The translations under genes were made by a program, and so were the position numbers. The notes beneath the pieces are model-generated. The model worked only from the letters and a program-made list of their open reading frames with translations, did not search any database and was not told where the DNA came from. A DNA stretch of 64,000 bases, taken from Metaphire vulgaris. Lineage: Eukaryota; Annelida; Clitellata; Crassiclitellata; Megascolecidae. The number at the start of each line of letters is the position of its first letter. Positions within the stretch are counted from its first letter, which is position 1. Shown here piece after piece: positions 9,766 through 19,835 of the stretch. The stretch spans positions 7,837,884-7,901,883 of the forward strand of contig CM030861.1 of assembly GCA_018105865.1 (NCBI GenBank). Direction: 5' to 3'.

Positions 9766-10200
9766 AAATAATGAATGAATGAATGAATGAATGACCAAAA
9801 GAAAGAGAGAATGAATGAATTACCAAACAAAGAGAGAGAGAGTTAATTAATGAAGGACCAAATAAAGAGAAGAGAGAGAGAGCGAATAAATGAGTTACCA
9901 AAAGAAAGAGAGAATGACTGAATAAACGAAACACCAGACGAATGAGAGAATGAATGAATGACGAAAAGAAAGAGGGTATGAATGCTGGAATGAATTAACG
10001 AACGAATGAGAAAAATAGTAAACGACTTTTCATTTATTAAATAAATGAAAAAAAGACCAAAAGAAAGAGAGAATGAACGAAGCAGCGAACGAAGGAAAGA
10101 ACGGATTGATTGACGGCTGGATGAATGATTGGAGGGATTGATGATTGAGTGGATGGATGGATGAATAGATGGATGGATAGTTGGATAGAAATACGAAGAA
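9766..10200. repeat. Degenerate GAATGAAT / CCAAAAGAAAGAGAG minisatellite
   Basis: Roughly ten diverged units that alternate gaatgaatgaatga with accaaaagaaagagagaatg, then pass into ggatgaatgatt and gatggatgg units. The long minus-strand frames rich in SFIHSFI are translations of this repeat. Confidence 0.75.
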
Positions 10201-11075
10201 TCAAACGATATATAAGCAATGTGGGAACGGACATGAATAGTTGTAACGTAATTTCGACTCTGTTGATTTCTCACTAATGCTATTCATCCGCTGTGCGTCC
10301 AAACTGCTGCAGTATGCGATTGCGAATGATGAATAGAAGCGCTTTTGCGTCACGTGAGGTCGTCTTTGGTTTGCTAAAACACGTTTTCGGTGTTTCGTCA
10401 AAGAAATGGTCGCCGACAGGGACGTATATGCTCTCACCTCTTCCCCACTTCTCATTCCCGTTTCCTCCTCGCTCTCCTCTTCCTCCCATAATCTTTGACT
10501 TCCGCTGTGAAAATTCGTCCTCACTTTTTAGTTTATGTTCGATTTCAGATTCGCTTTGCTTCCGAAAATCTCTACGACGCAAAGTTATGGGCCATTCGCT
10601 AAAATACTGTACAGTTTGCGGGTCTTCATATCTGTGGAAATGTAGAAATACAATCAATTGAGGGGGATGGAGGGATGGAGGAAAGAAAATTGGCTGACAC
10701 ATTATCACCAAAGGTAGGCCTACAGTTAGAGGTGGATCTGGCAGTTCGAATGGATTTGAGACAGAACGAGCGTTGATGCCGAGGTTGAACGCAGGATTGA
10801 CGTGGTAATGGCACAGGCCGTAACAGCGAAGAACCATTAGCAGGAATGATCGCTTGTCACGTCTCGGGATGATGAATTGAGAGTGAGGACGACAACTACG
10901 AAGAGAATGACAACGGATGATAACAGTGGAATTATGCCTGTCAGTCGACATCGCAATATTATTTTTGAAAATCCGGGAACTATCGTAAAAGCAGTGATCA
11001 TTGCTAATGACAAGCTAGGCATGTTTAGAACAGAAGCGTTGCGCGCATTCATGTCGCCCATGGCCCATGTCGTCG
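10201..11075 (-). other. Unassigned region with a 223-codon minus-strand ORF
   Basis: A stop-free minus-strand frame covers 10280-10951 on the same strand as the SCYL2-like gene. It is the longest non-repetitive ORF here. I recognise no domain, signal peptide or kinase motif, and its composition is not clearly coding. It is probably a chance ORF, but it is recorded because it lies where later exons of the gene could be. Confidence 0.15.
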
Positions 11076-11084
11076 CATCCAAAA

Positions 11085-11180
11085 TTTGTCGCGCACCCCC
11101 CTACTTTTTCCAGGGGGTGCGCTGCAACCCCTACTTTTTTCCAGGGGGTGCAGCTGCACCCCCACTTCGTACGGGCCTCG
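11085..11180 (+). mobile_element. Fragment related to MITE-L
   Basis: Two tandem ctactttttccagggggtgc blocks, then ggtgcagctgcaccc and cacttcgtacgggcct. The last matches the right end of MITE-L at 36540-36562 (cacttcctacgggcctg). No TSD was identified. Confidence 0.5.
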
Positions 11181-11732
11181 GTAGGTTTTATATGTCAAAT
11201 TCCTATTCTCCGAGAAGTCAATTTCTTTCATGGGAAGACGAAATTCGCACAAAATGTATATCCGGTTTTCAAATTAAAGGACATCCTTTGAATAGAGAGA
11301 ATCGTGCATCAGACTCTATATACATGTCCTCGCAATTTCTTACGCGTATCTCTGGCTGTGTAATAATAATGTGCAACACGTGGACTCAAAATTCAAACGA
11401 ACATATACAGTAGCATAATAAAAACACAATTTAATTACCGTAACTTGAATATACTGCTGCAGACTTTCATTTCAAATAAGAATTTTTTAAGAAGAAAAAC
11501 AATTATTTTTAACTAAATATATCGTCAATCGTTATCTCTATGATAATTTATGACGATTCTTCGTTGTGACTGCTATCGCTCAACCGATCAAAGTTAATAA
11601 ATAGTCTAAATAAGTAATTTTTAAATTAATCTTTTAAAATAGTCTAATTTTTCGTTTTGTACGACTTCTCCATAAAATAAGTAATAACAATAAGACGCAT
11701 ATGTTTAATATATCTTATAATGTTCATTGTTA
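11181..11732. other. No recognisable feature
   Basis: AT-rich, unique-looking DNA without coding or element signals. Confidence 0.4.
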
Positions 11733-12303
<571 letters not shown>

Positions 12304-12311
12304 CCCTCCAT

Positions 12312-12830
12312 CAGAGTTGTCCATGGGTCCATTTTTTTAGAACCCAATCCAACACAACCCATCAAATCTCCAACCAAACCCAACCCATGCCGATAATAGG
12401 TTTACTTGACCCAACCCAACCCACTGTAAGGTACATTACAGTTTCTTAAAAATGTCTTATTCTCTGAAAGAACCCAACTGCACTATTTTTAAGGAAAATC
12501 TGTCAAAAAATTGCCAAAATTTGCTAGAACTGGCCCAAAAATCGCTAAAAATTGCTAAAATTGGACATAAAATTGCCAAAATTTGCCAAAAATTTACAAA
12601 CAATTATCTTTCATTCAAAGAAAAGTGTGAAATGATGCTAGGGTTTTATCTGGAGAAAATCTGCACCCCGACATTTTTGAAAAAGTATAGAAGCAGCCTG
12701 AAAATAACCCACTGAAATCATTACAGTTTCTTAAACAATGTCTTATTCTCTGTTCAACCCACTATTAATATGGAAAAGTCTCCTGTTCCCTAACTAACCC
12801 ATGGGTTAACCCAACCCATGGACATCTCTG
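12312..12830 (+). mobile_element. MITE-G copy with internal expansion (hAT-type)
   Basis: Starts CAGAGTTGTCCATGGGT and ends acccatggacatctctg. Perfect 8-bp TSD ccctccat at 12304-12311 and 12831-12838. It is twice as long as the 41132-41374 copy. The extra 12470-12730 segment is flanked by a duplicated block (acagtttcttaaa...tcttattctctg) and contains degenerate aaaattgcca units. Confidence 0.9.
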
Positions 12831-12838
12831 CCCTCCAT

Positions 12839-13190
12839 TATTCCAAGCATTAGAGCTTAAATTGTCTTTCATTCTGCATCAGTCGCGTAGCCAGGATTTC
12901 GGAATAAAGGGGATAAAGGGGGGTGCACCTCGACATTTTCGAGTAAAAAGTATAGAAGCAAGGAAAATAACGAAATCACGGAGTTCTTTGCACATTCACG
13001 TTCCGGTAACATCAGTTCCCCCTCCCCTTATCAACTGCCCCTACCTACCCTACTCCCAGCGAAAACTTTCTCAACGGTTTTGCACAAATCTCACAAATGA
13101 TCATTGGTCCAGCGAGAATATGCCCCATGGCTATACCAATGTTCTGCATATATGTCCAAATAGATCGAAATATGATTATCTGTCGAATTA
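12839..13190. other. Unassigned, with a MITE-E-like left end
   Basis: cagtcgcgtagccaggattt at 12880 resembles a MITE-E terminus, but no right end was found. The block tgcacctcgacattttcgag near 12923 resembles 12663 inside MITE-G. Confidence 0.4.
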
Positions 13191-13198
13191 GTAACAGG

Positions 13199-13493
13199 CA
13201 AGGTTATTTCTAAGATTATCAATTTGAGGGAGGTGTCGGTAAATTCTGGGGGTCCCCTGCCAAAGAAAGTCTGACAAGCAAAAAAAGGTCATCCCTTAGC
13301 TGCGATTAGGGGAGGCGTTGGGGCCCAATTGGGGAGTGTCGGTCTCAAATTGGGGGCTAGGGGCTGCTGTTAGTTGATGTAGTATGCCAAAATTTCCGGG
13401 AGGGGAATATTTGAAATTTTCGGAAAGGGGAGAGCAATTTTCTCAAATGGGTAGGGGCGTTGAGTGGTGTTAGGGGGTGTAAAAATATCCCTG
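13199..13493 (+). mobile_element. MITE-D copy downstream of SCYL2-like exon 2
   Basis: Starts caaggttatttctaag and ends gtgtaaaaatatccctg. Perfect TSD gtaacagg at 13191-13198 and 13494-13501. It sits in the SCYL2-like intron, 21 bases past the 5' splice site on the minus strand. It carries the shared gacaagcaaaaaaaggtcat motif at 13273. Confidence 0.9.
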
Positions 13494-13514
13494 GTAACAG
13501 GTGGTGCCACTTAC

Positions 13515-13675
13515 GCGCTTTCCTCCAGGCCGTGGTAGACTCGGATCATGTTCGGATGTCGCAGACGAGTCAGCAGCGCCACCTCGCGACGAAGAATTTC
13601 GGTTACGATTTCGCGTCGTTTGGGTTTGTGCAGTTTCTCTGCGATCTTCTTCTCGAACAGGAAGACGGACGCCTC
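13515..13675 (-). CDS. SCYL2: SCYL2-like pseudokinase, internal coding exon
   Basis: The second recognised exon encodes 53 codons plus two bases: EASVFLFEKKIAEKL, then REIVTEILRREVALLTRLRH and PNMIRVYHGLEES. This is the start of the kinase-like fold of SCY1-like protein 2 (CVAK104), a clathrin-coat-associated pseudokinase acting in TGN/endosome trafficking. The family has an F-x-F-x-KK strand and a TRLRHP helix ending in LEES. The acceptor is ttcgccag before 13675. The donor is gtaagt directly after 13515, leaving phase 2. The start phase 0 matches the donor of exon 1. Both sides carry MITE-D copies. Family function is from knowledge of SCYL2; exon borders are read from the sequence. SCYL1 or SCYL3 fit less well. 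Confidence 0.8.
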
Positions 13676-13806
13676 CTGGCGAAGATTCGCAGAAACACAC
13701 ACACGCAATTAGCAGGATATTCTCGCTCGAAATTCATTCACATTTATTTTCAATGCATGCCCCCCGGTTTCGTGCTCCGTCCTGAACCTTCCCAAAGGAC
13801 TCTTTC

Positions 13807-13975
13807 CAGGGTTATTTCTAGGATTATCAATTTTTTTGGGGGGTGTCGGTAAATTCTGGGGATCCCCTGCCAAAAAATCTGAAAAGCCAAGAAAGGTCAT
13901 TCCATAGCTGAGCTTGAGGGTGTCGGTCTCAAATGGGGGATGTGTTGGGGTTTTAGGTGGTGTAAAATATCCCTG
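13807..13975 (+). mobile_element. MITE-D copy upstream of SCYL2-like exon 2
   Basis: Starts CAGGGTTATTTCTAGG and ends gtgtaaaatatccctg. TSD actctttc/aatctttc (7 of 8). It is in the same orientation as the copy at 13199-13493, and lies 131 bp upstream of the exon acceptor. Confidence 0.88.
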
Positions 13976-14040
13976 AATCTTTCCCACCCAAAAATATCCA
14001 CTTGTTCTCTTCCTTCACAAAATCTAAAATGTGATATCGC

Positions 14041-14282
14041 CTGTATGATGAACACGATGTTCTTTCGTTCTGCTATTTCGGTTTTAGTTTCAGTTTCGGT
14101 TGTCGTTTTGTAGATTTTTAGTTTCGATTTTCGTTTTTTAAGTTTTCCATAATATTTCAGTGTTAGTTTCAGTTGTCGTTTGTTTTAGATTTTCAGTTTC
14201 TATTTTAGTTTTTTCAGCTTCAGTTTTAGTTCCAGTTGTTCCTGTTTTTTAAGATTTAAAGTTTCCACTTGGGACATCTCTT
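14041..14282. mobile_element. Degenerate TTTTAGTTTC repeat, probable decayed MITE
   Basis: Loose tandem of ttttagtttcag-type units. The right end, cttgggacatctct, resembles the MITE-G terminus (ggacatctctg), so this may be a hAT-type MITE with a cryptic repeat core. No TSD was found. Confidence 0.45.
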
Positions 14283-14299
14283 CGAGTCCGTTTTAATTA

Positions 14300-14560
14300 C
14301 CAATCGTCGTCGTTCTTTCTCTTAGAGACGCCCTCGACGTTGCCATGGAAACGATTGGTTGCTTGGACACCGGAGAGTTGCCACCGTGGTCATCGAAAAA
14401 CAGACCTTACGTCCGACAATAATCGAACTGCGCAGAAAACCTGAGTTGTGCGGCGTGAGGCGCGGTCAAGATGGCGGCGGCGGCGGCGGCGGATGACGGC
14501 GACAAACTACGTCACCAAATGACGTCATTAACGCTCGAATAAAATCCACTGAATGCGTAG
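14300..14560 (+). promoter_or_regulatory. Promoter-like island inside SCYL2-like intron
   Basis: This stretch contains GTTGCCATGGAAAC (14340-14353), close to an RFX X-box. CAAGATGGCGGCGG (from 14468) is a YY1-type initiator motif. ctacgtcac and the palindrome atgacgtcatt (14505-14528) are CREB/ATF sites. The ATG in the YY1 motif opens a 24-codon frame (an alanine run, then DDGDKLRHQ) with no following donor. It could be an alternative promoter or a promoter of an unseen gene. Confidence 0.3.
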
Positions 14561-15016
14561 ATCACGACTGGGAGAACGCTAAACAAGAACCGGTCATGAG
14601 GAACAAGATGTTTCTACACTGACTGCGGACGTTCGAGGACCGATTACAGATTAATCACTTTTCGCGTCTGTCCTCTTGTGCGTCACTATGTATTGTGAGC
14701 GCGCTCTTGACATAACATGTAACATATCTGAGCATAGCACAACAGAGGCACAAACCCGTAACACACGGCCGCGGAGTTACGGATAGGCTGGCGGCCCCTA
14801 GTGACCGAATTAAGAACTTAACAGAGTTCGTAAACTGTTCGTTGTGTGTAATGAAATTAATTTGTTTTTCTTTTAAAATCTAATGCGCGATAGTAAGATA
14901 GTAATTCTTGGCGTTCAAGTATGTTACGAAGTACAGCGATAGATGGACAGTTTTACTGGCGTTACTTGATCGAGTACTTTGTTACCTCGGCGATAGGGCG
15001 TTTGACTGGGGGAGAA
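14561..15016. other. No recognisable feature
   Basis: Intronic DNA without element ends or exon-like ORFs. Confidence 0.4.
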
Positions 15017-15024
15017 GCCTCGGT

Positions 15025-15254
15025 CAGGGGCGTAGTGACGGGGAGAAGAGGGGAGGGTATTTCGGTATATATATATATTATATGCCCCCCAAAAATCAGA
15101 CTGCCTTAAAATTTTGAGTGTTTTTTAAAGATTTTCGAAGTCTTTAAAGATCTGATCTATACCCTATATCACCCCTCACCCCAAAACCGAAGTATTTTAA
15201 TAATTTTTGAAATCACACTATACCCCCAAAATCAAATTCCTGGTTACGACCCTG
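15025..15254 (+). mobile_element. MITE-E copy (hAT-type)
   Basis: Starts CAGGGGCGTAGTGACGG and ends tggttacgaccctg. TSD gcctcggt/gtctcggt (7 of 8). The interior has the tatataccccc/aaatcagactgcc blocks shared with 38896 and 42667. Confidence 0.85.
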
Positions 15255-15344
15255 GTCTCGGTCATAAGCTACAGAGATTAGACGCGTTTTGAGTAGAGAA
15301 TTTTCAGCCGGTCTATCATGGTTCGAGTCTAGACGTTGTTGGCA

Positions 15345-16530
15345 AATGCATTGCTGACATTGAGCATCGCTGGCAGTCACATATCTCCCCCTCCTACTAC
15401 TGTAAATTGTACAGTATGTACACTACTACTACAAGTTCTCAATAGTGTCAAGATCAGGTGACTGAGCCGGCCCTCCCATGATTCTTCTTCCAACCCCCCT
15501 CCCCCGCCCCAATACACAGCGGCGAAGCTGTTTAGCTGATGGCAGCATACATTTCTTACCAGTGCATTAGACCACCATTAGCAATGCCAACTAGCGCTAC
15601 CATAAAATGAACATTGTCACGTGTCATCATACGGCCGCAAGACAGCAACGGTCACTGACATCCGGTTAAGCCTGTATTCGACCACCCGTGACATGAGTTT
15701 TTAACGTTCGGCGCTGTGCACCGGTTATCAGGGTGGCGCCACCGTAGAATTTGGTTTACGACGCCATCCGCGGAGCGTTCCGGACATCCGGGAAATTGAA
15801 AGACAAATGGCGTGCTTGAGGATTCCGGGGCGGAGACGGGGAGGGAGCGAAATATTTGCCGCAGTGTATTGGCAGAAGGGGCGGGAGTTGGGCGGGGGTC
15901 CTGTAATGGCAGCTTGGCGGAGGGAGGAGTGTTGGAAATTGCATCCCAATCGACGGTCTGCAGAGAGAAAGGCGAAGGAAACCACGTGACCTCGAGGGGG
16001 GAGGGGGTGACGAAGAAGACGTCGTCTTGGAATAATTCCGTCAATTGGTTGTCATGACGACCCAGGGTTTTCTCTAAAATGCTGACAGCACGCCGGTTGA
16101 CGAGGCGGAACTACGCATGATTTGACAATTCGGATGACGACTGAAATCTAGGAACGACCATTGACCGATGACGCTAAGGACATTGCTAACATGGCGCTAT
16201 AGAAGTTAAAAATATGATGATTGGCTGTCTCAGGCAGCAGCTGCACAGTGCAATCGAACAAAATGTGCTGCACGAAATATTTAAATTTTCTTGGCGGTTG
16301 CATTGCTGACATTGAGCATCGCCAGTCACATTCTCCCCCCCGACCCCACTGGTCGAAAAAGAAGCCTCTACTGGGAATATTTGTCTTAATGCTCCACCGA
16401 TGAAAGAAATTTTCTTCGTGGGTGATCGGTCACTGACATCCGGTTGACCAGGGCCGCCGATGACCTTTAAGTTCGGCGCTGGCACCCGGTACAAAAAAAT
16501 TGTGACGCGGATCGTCCGGACATCCAAGAA
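15345..16530. repeat. Pair of diverged repeats
   Basis: tgcattgctgacattgagca at 15347 recurs at 16299. The block from cggtcactgacatccggtt through cggcgctg to ccggacatcc at 15648-15790 recurs at 16426-16522 in the same order. I cannot place it in a known family. Short ORFs across it do not look coding. The intervening 15800-16290 is unique. Confidence 0.55.
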
Positions 16531-16539
16531 AAAATTTAT

Positions 16540-16770
16540 CAGCTCTCCGAAAAACCTGACGAGCAAAATTTTAAAAAATAAAAAACGTTATCTCCTCTGC
16601 AAAAACAATCTGACAAGCAAAAAAACTTATCGGGCACGACCAGGGCCCCGAGAGAAGTTCAGGGGCGGTCCATGGGTCCCAGGAACAATGTACCGGCTCG
16701 ACTCTCCAAAAACAGTCTGCCAAGCAAAAAACTTATCGGGCCCTCTCCTCAGGCCTGCGCATGACATTTC
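16540..16770. repeat. Repeat with aagcaaaaaacttatcggg blocks
   Basis: The block recurs at 16612-16634 and 16721-16741. It is a variant of the gacaagcaaaaaaggtcat motif of the MITEs. No element ends were defined. Confidence 0.45.
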
Positions 16771-16919
16771 ATATTTTCAAAGATATTGAAAAATGGACAA
16801 TAAATCCAACTGTTGCTGTTGCAGGACAACATCACGTGGTAATCTTCGCAAGCCGTTGTCTCTGTTGTCTCTCAGAATCACGCTTTGGATTTGTGTATTT
16901 ATGTCGTGGAATTGTTTAA

Positions 16920-17026
16920 TCTGCCAACCCAACCCAACCCAACCCATCATGATTCAGATTCAGACCCAACCCAACTCACCGTACTACATCACAATTTCTA
17001 ACCCAATCCAACCCAACCCATGGGTG
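16920..17026 (-). mobile_element. MITE-G-like fragment (CCCAA-rich)
   Basis: Runs of cccaacccaa with tcagattcagacccaaccc, also found at 18240-18275, and a cccatggg end. It is truncated by the MITE-B insertion that follows. Confidence 0.5.
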
Positions 17027-17034
17027 GACTCAGC

Positions 17035-17347
17035 CATTGGCGGTTCCACCGTCCACGTGGGGGATGAGTGGGGATGCATCCTCCCAACGAACTTCTTTTT
17101 TGCTCGTCAAACCTATTTTTGGGTAAAAGTCTAGTGAAACTACGGGGGGAAAAGCTGAGGATGACCTTTTTATGCTTGTCGACCTATTTTTCGGTAAAAG
17201 TGTAGTAAAATCTGTGAAAAAATTCCCTTTTGTCAGCATTTTACGGCAATGGTTTTCGATTTTATTCCTTATCTTTTCATCTCCACACCAACTTCCCATG
17301 AATTCATTTCATCCCCCCCCCACCAAGAAATCCTGGAACCGCCACAA
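17035..17347 (+). mobile_element. MITE-B copy (hAT-type)
   Basis: Starts cattggcggttccacc and ends tcctggaaccgccacaa, both slightly mutated. TSD gactcagc/gactcagt (7 of 8). Two gctcgtc/gcttgtc motif copies lie inside. Confidence 0.8.
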
Positions 17348-18000
17348 GACTCAGTCCATGTCGACGTGTGAGTCAACGTACTGTAATTAGAGCGTTTAAT
17401 TAAGTTTAATCACGTTCGCCGCCTTCGGCTTTCGCAAACAGCAACACAGTGAACCAGATGTCAATCGGTTTGTTCGAAACACCTCTTCTTTGTTTGTCTT
17501 TAATCATCGTCAAACTCTGTTCCTACGTGTAATTTCGTCGCGTAATTATTCTTTCTTGCAAGACATCTTCAAGCGAACGGGTTTTCAGCTGAATTTTATG
17601 ACAGGCAAAATTGTTTAGCTGGTGCCCACGGCCAGTTGTACATTATAACACACCGTCAGCAAATAAGTAAGTAAGTGACGTTCAGATTGTTGTGGTGACT
17701 CGTCAACAGGTGGACTGCGTGAACACATTGCAGAGTTAAAGTTCATAATTAGTACTGAATAACCAAGTTTTTAGCCTCTTTTAGACCCCCTTCTCTCTCT
17801 CGATCGTGACGTACTTTATATGGACGGCCCCTTGTCATATTCGCAGTCATAGTATTTTAAATCGCAAACGGGGAAACGAGCAGAGGGACAACGAGACAGC
17901 AACGAGACAACGAAATAGCAAACATTGGAGATATTTGCTGCGAGACAGAGAGACACATCGAGACAGTATTTTGATGGACTGGCAAATTCTCAGTCAGTGA
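17348..18000. other. No recognisable feature
   Basis: Intronic, unique-looking DNA. Confidence 0.4.
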
Positions 18001-18093
18001 ATATACTATATATATGCACTGCAGTATATATACCGTATATATATACGTATATATTCAGATGAAATGTATATATATATGCAGTATATACACAGT

Positions 18094-18139
<46 letters not shown>

Positions 18140-18160
18140 TACATATATATTCAGATGAAA
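18001..18160. repeat. (TA)n-rich repeat
   Basis: Ta runs with cagtatatac interruptions and a pure ta core at 18096-18134. Confidence 0.9.
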
Positions 18161-18719
18161 TGAAAAAGACTTAAAGAGATTATTAGTGTTTCGCAGTTAA
18201 CAGATAGCAGTTTCACTTCACTTATTCACTCCTGTTTGTTTTCAGATTCAGACCCAACCCAACCACCGTACTACACTACAATTGCTATCTTGTTTCAATC
18301 AATTTTTCAATAAATTTCTATTTCTACCATGTACATCAATCGGATGAAAATCTCGGACGTCTACTACAATCGGAGATATCAGAAAGTATCTCGGTAAATT
18401 ATCTAAAGCACCTTATCTGATAGCCAACAACTGAGGAAGCTGATGATAAGATAACACGGCGTCTGTAATTAATCAAGAGCTGCTACGCTTTGTAGAGCCT
18501 TTTTCAAACATTGAAAGAAGTGCAATTGGGTGTAAGGGCTTCACGAGTGAGTACAAGTACCTAGAAGTGCAATCGTGTACTTCATGCAAGTACCAATGAC
18601 TGGGTGTAGCTACAGTGATCCAGAGAAATACTCTGTCTCTCTGACGATGAGCTAACACGGTTTAACACGGACTAACATGTGTTAATCGACAGTCTGCATT
18701 CACGCTTTGGAAGAAGTCT

Positions 18720-18895
18720 ATTGTATGTAAGTAAAATCTCGTGAATTTATATAGCGCTTTCTCAAAAAAAGTAGTACCGCAGTAACTGTTTATTCTTCGG
18801 CGCTCTGTCTCATTTTCTCATCAAACGACTCCAAAGCGGGGCATTTATCTGATCAGAAATATAAGAGGCGCTATATAAACGCTACATTACATTGC
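18720..18895 (-). repeat. LINE/SINE-tail repeat
   Basis: aagtaaaatctcgtgaattt and atatagcgctttct recur at 48730-48790, followed in both by cagtaactg/cagtagctg and tttattcttcggcgc or cttattcttacgcgc. gcgctatataaac closes the unit at 18853. It is a dispersed repeat, probably a LINE 3' end. Confidence 0.55.
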
Positions 18896-19072
18896 GATAC
18901 ATCACAATGACGTTATTTGCAAACAGATGAAATGCTTCAATGTTGTTAAGACTTTTGTTTAAGTGTTAGTCCGTGTTAGTCCGTGTTAGTTTCTTCGGCG
19001 CACGTTGTCGCTGCAGAGGCGGCTCTAAAGGGACCCGCGGGGTCAGTGCCCCTATTGAATGTCTGCCCCCTC

Positions 19073-19185
19073 CAGGGATGTTAGTCCTTGGTCTTGGTCC
19101 TGGCCTTAAGGACTCCTGAATGACTAGTTTCAAGTCCTTGTTCCTGGTCCTGGCCTTGAGGGTTGAGTCCTTGTTAACATCCCTG
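19073..19185 (+). mobile_element. hAT-H deletion derivative
   Basis: Starts CAGGGATGTTAGTCCTTGG and ends gtccttgttaacatccctg. Only the ggtcctggtcctt subterminal units remain, with no transposase. The flanks gccccctc/cccccccc are a decayed TSD. Confidence 0.75.
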
Positions 19186-19296
19186 CCCCCCCCGAGTAAC
19201 CCATAGAGAGTGATACTTTTCCTGTACGTGCTGATCTATGAGAAACAGTTGACTCCCATGCATGGGATTTGCTGCACCAACGACCCTCCCCCCACT

Positions 19297-19483
19297 CAGT
19301 GGCGGCTCTAGGATTTGGCAGGTGGGGGGCCGTTGGGGTGGCAACCTCTAATCATGGGGGCCAGCCATTTGTTGTTTAATGTATGTAGCATTAAGTATAG
19401 GGTTCCAACTGGGGGGCACTGGGGGACAGGCATTCAATAGGGGGCACGGGCCCCCCTGCCCTCCCCCGGTGGAGCCGCCACTG
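19297..19483 (+). mobile_element. MITE-A inserted in an older MITE-A
   Basis: Starts CAGTGGCGGCTCTAGG and ends ggtggagccgccactg. Perfect TSD cccccact at 19289-19296 and 19484-19491. The duplicated octamer belongs to the host MITE-A. Confidence 0.9.
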
Positions 19484-19616
19484 CCCCCACTTGCCAAATC
19501 CTGGAGCCGCCGCTGTGTTACAGACATCGCGACCTTAGTTAAGCCCGTATCTAATCTGATAAGAGAAAACTCGGAAGGGTCATCGTGGCGACGCGTAGCG
19601 GTCGTTCAGGACTCAC

Positions 19617-19769
19617 CATTCCGTCCTGTATTCTCACTGCGTCGTAGATCTTCCACACCATTTCCTGTCCGGCGCTTCCGGTCTGTCTTACGACCCGGAA
19701 GTGCTTCGAAATCGGGTTGACTCCCTCCGCCGTCTGCAAACTGTGCTTCAGCATCGATAGAACGTCCAT
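19617..19769 (-). CDS. SCYL2: SCYL2-like pseudokinase, first coding exon
   Basis: The ATG at 19769 has A at -3 and G at +4. Fifty-one codons encode MDVLSMLKHSLQTAEG, then VNPISKHFRVVRQTGSAGQE and MVWKIYDAVRIQDGM. The donor gtgagt follows at 19616 in phase 0, matching exon 2. The layout follows SCYL2: a short helical leader, an N-P-(V/I) then F strand, a degenerate glycine loop (TGSAGQE) and the WKI(F/Y) strand before the next exon. SCYL2 is a cytosolic clathrin/AP-2-binding pseudokinase. A putative acceptor (ctgcag, after a cct-repeat tract) lies 27 bases upstream of the ATG, which suggests a separate 5' UTR exon further right. That last point is inference. Confidence 0.75.
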
Positions 19770-19796
19770 TCTCGTTAATTATTATTCCGACCGCCA

Positions 19797-19835
19797 CTGC
19801 AGGAGGAGGAGGAGGAGGAGGAGGAGGAGGAGAGA
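19797..19835 (-). promoter_or_regulatory. Putative 3' splice site built on a (GGA)n microsatellite
   Basis: On the minus strand, (cct)n followed by gcag gives a strong pyrimidine tract and AG 27 bases before the SCYL2-like start codon. The tract is the ggagga microsatellite at 19801-19831. Confidence 0.4.

Larger units (their letters stand above)
19014..19515 (+). mobile_element. Old MITE-A copy hosting two later insertions
   Basis: The left part is cagaggcggctctaaagg...tctgccccctc (19014-19072). The right part is ttgccaaatcctggagccgc and cgctg (19492-19515). Between them sit an hAT-H deletion derivative and a younger MITE-A. The outer TSD is weak. Confidence 0.7.

Noticed and set aside
10280..10951. 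223-codon minus-strand ORF as a gene
   Set aside because: No domain, no start context or splice support; kept only as an unassigned region.
15652..16044. 130-codon minus-strand ORF
   Set aside because: Partly overlaps a duplicated repeat block and shows no domain.
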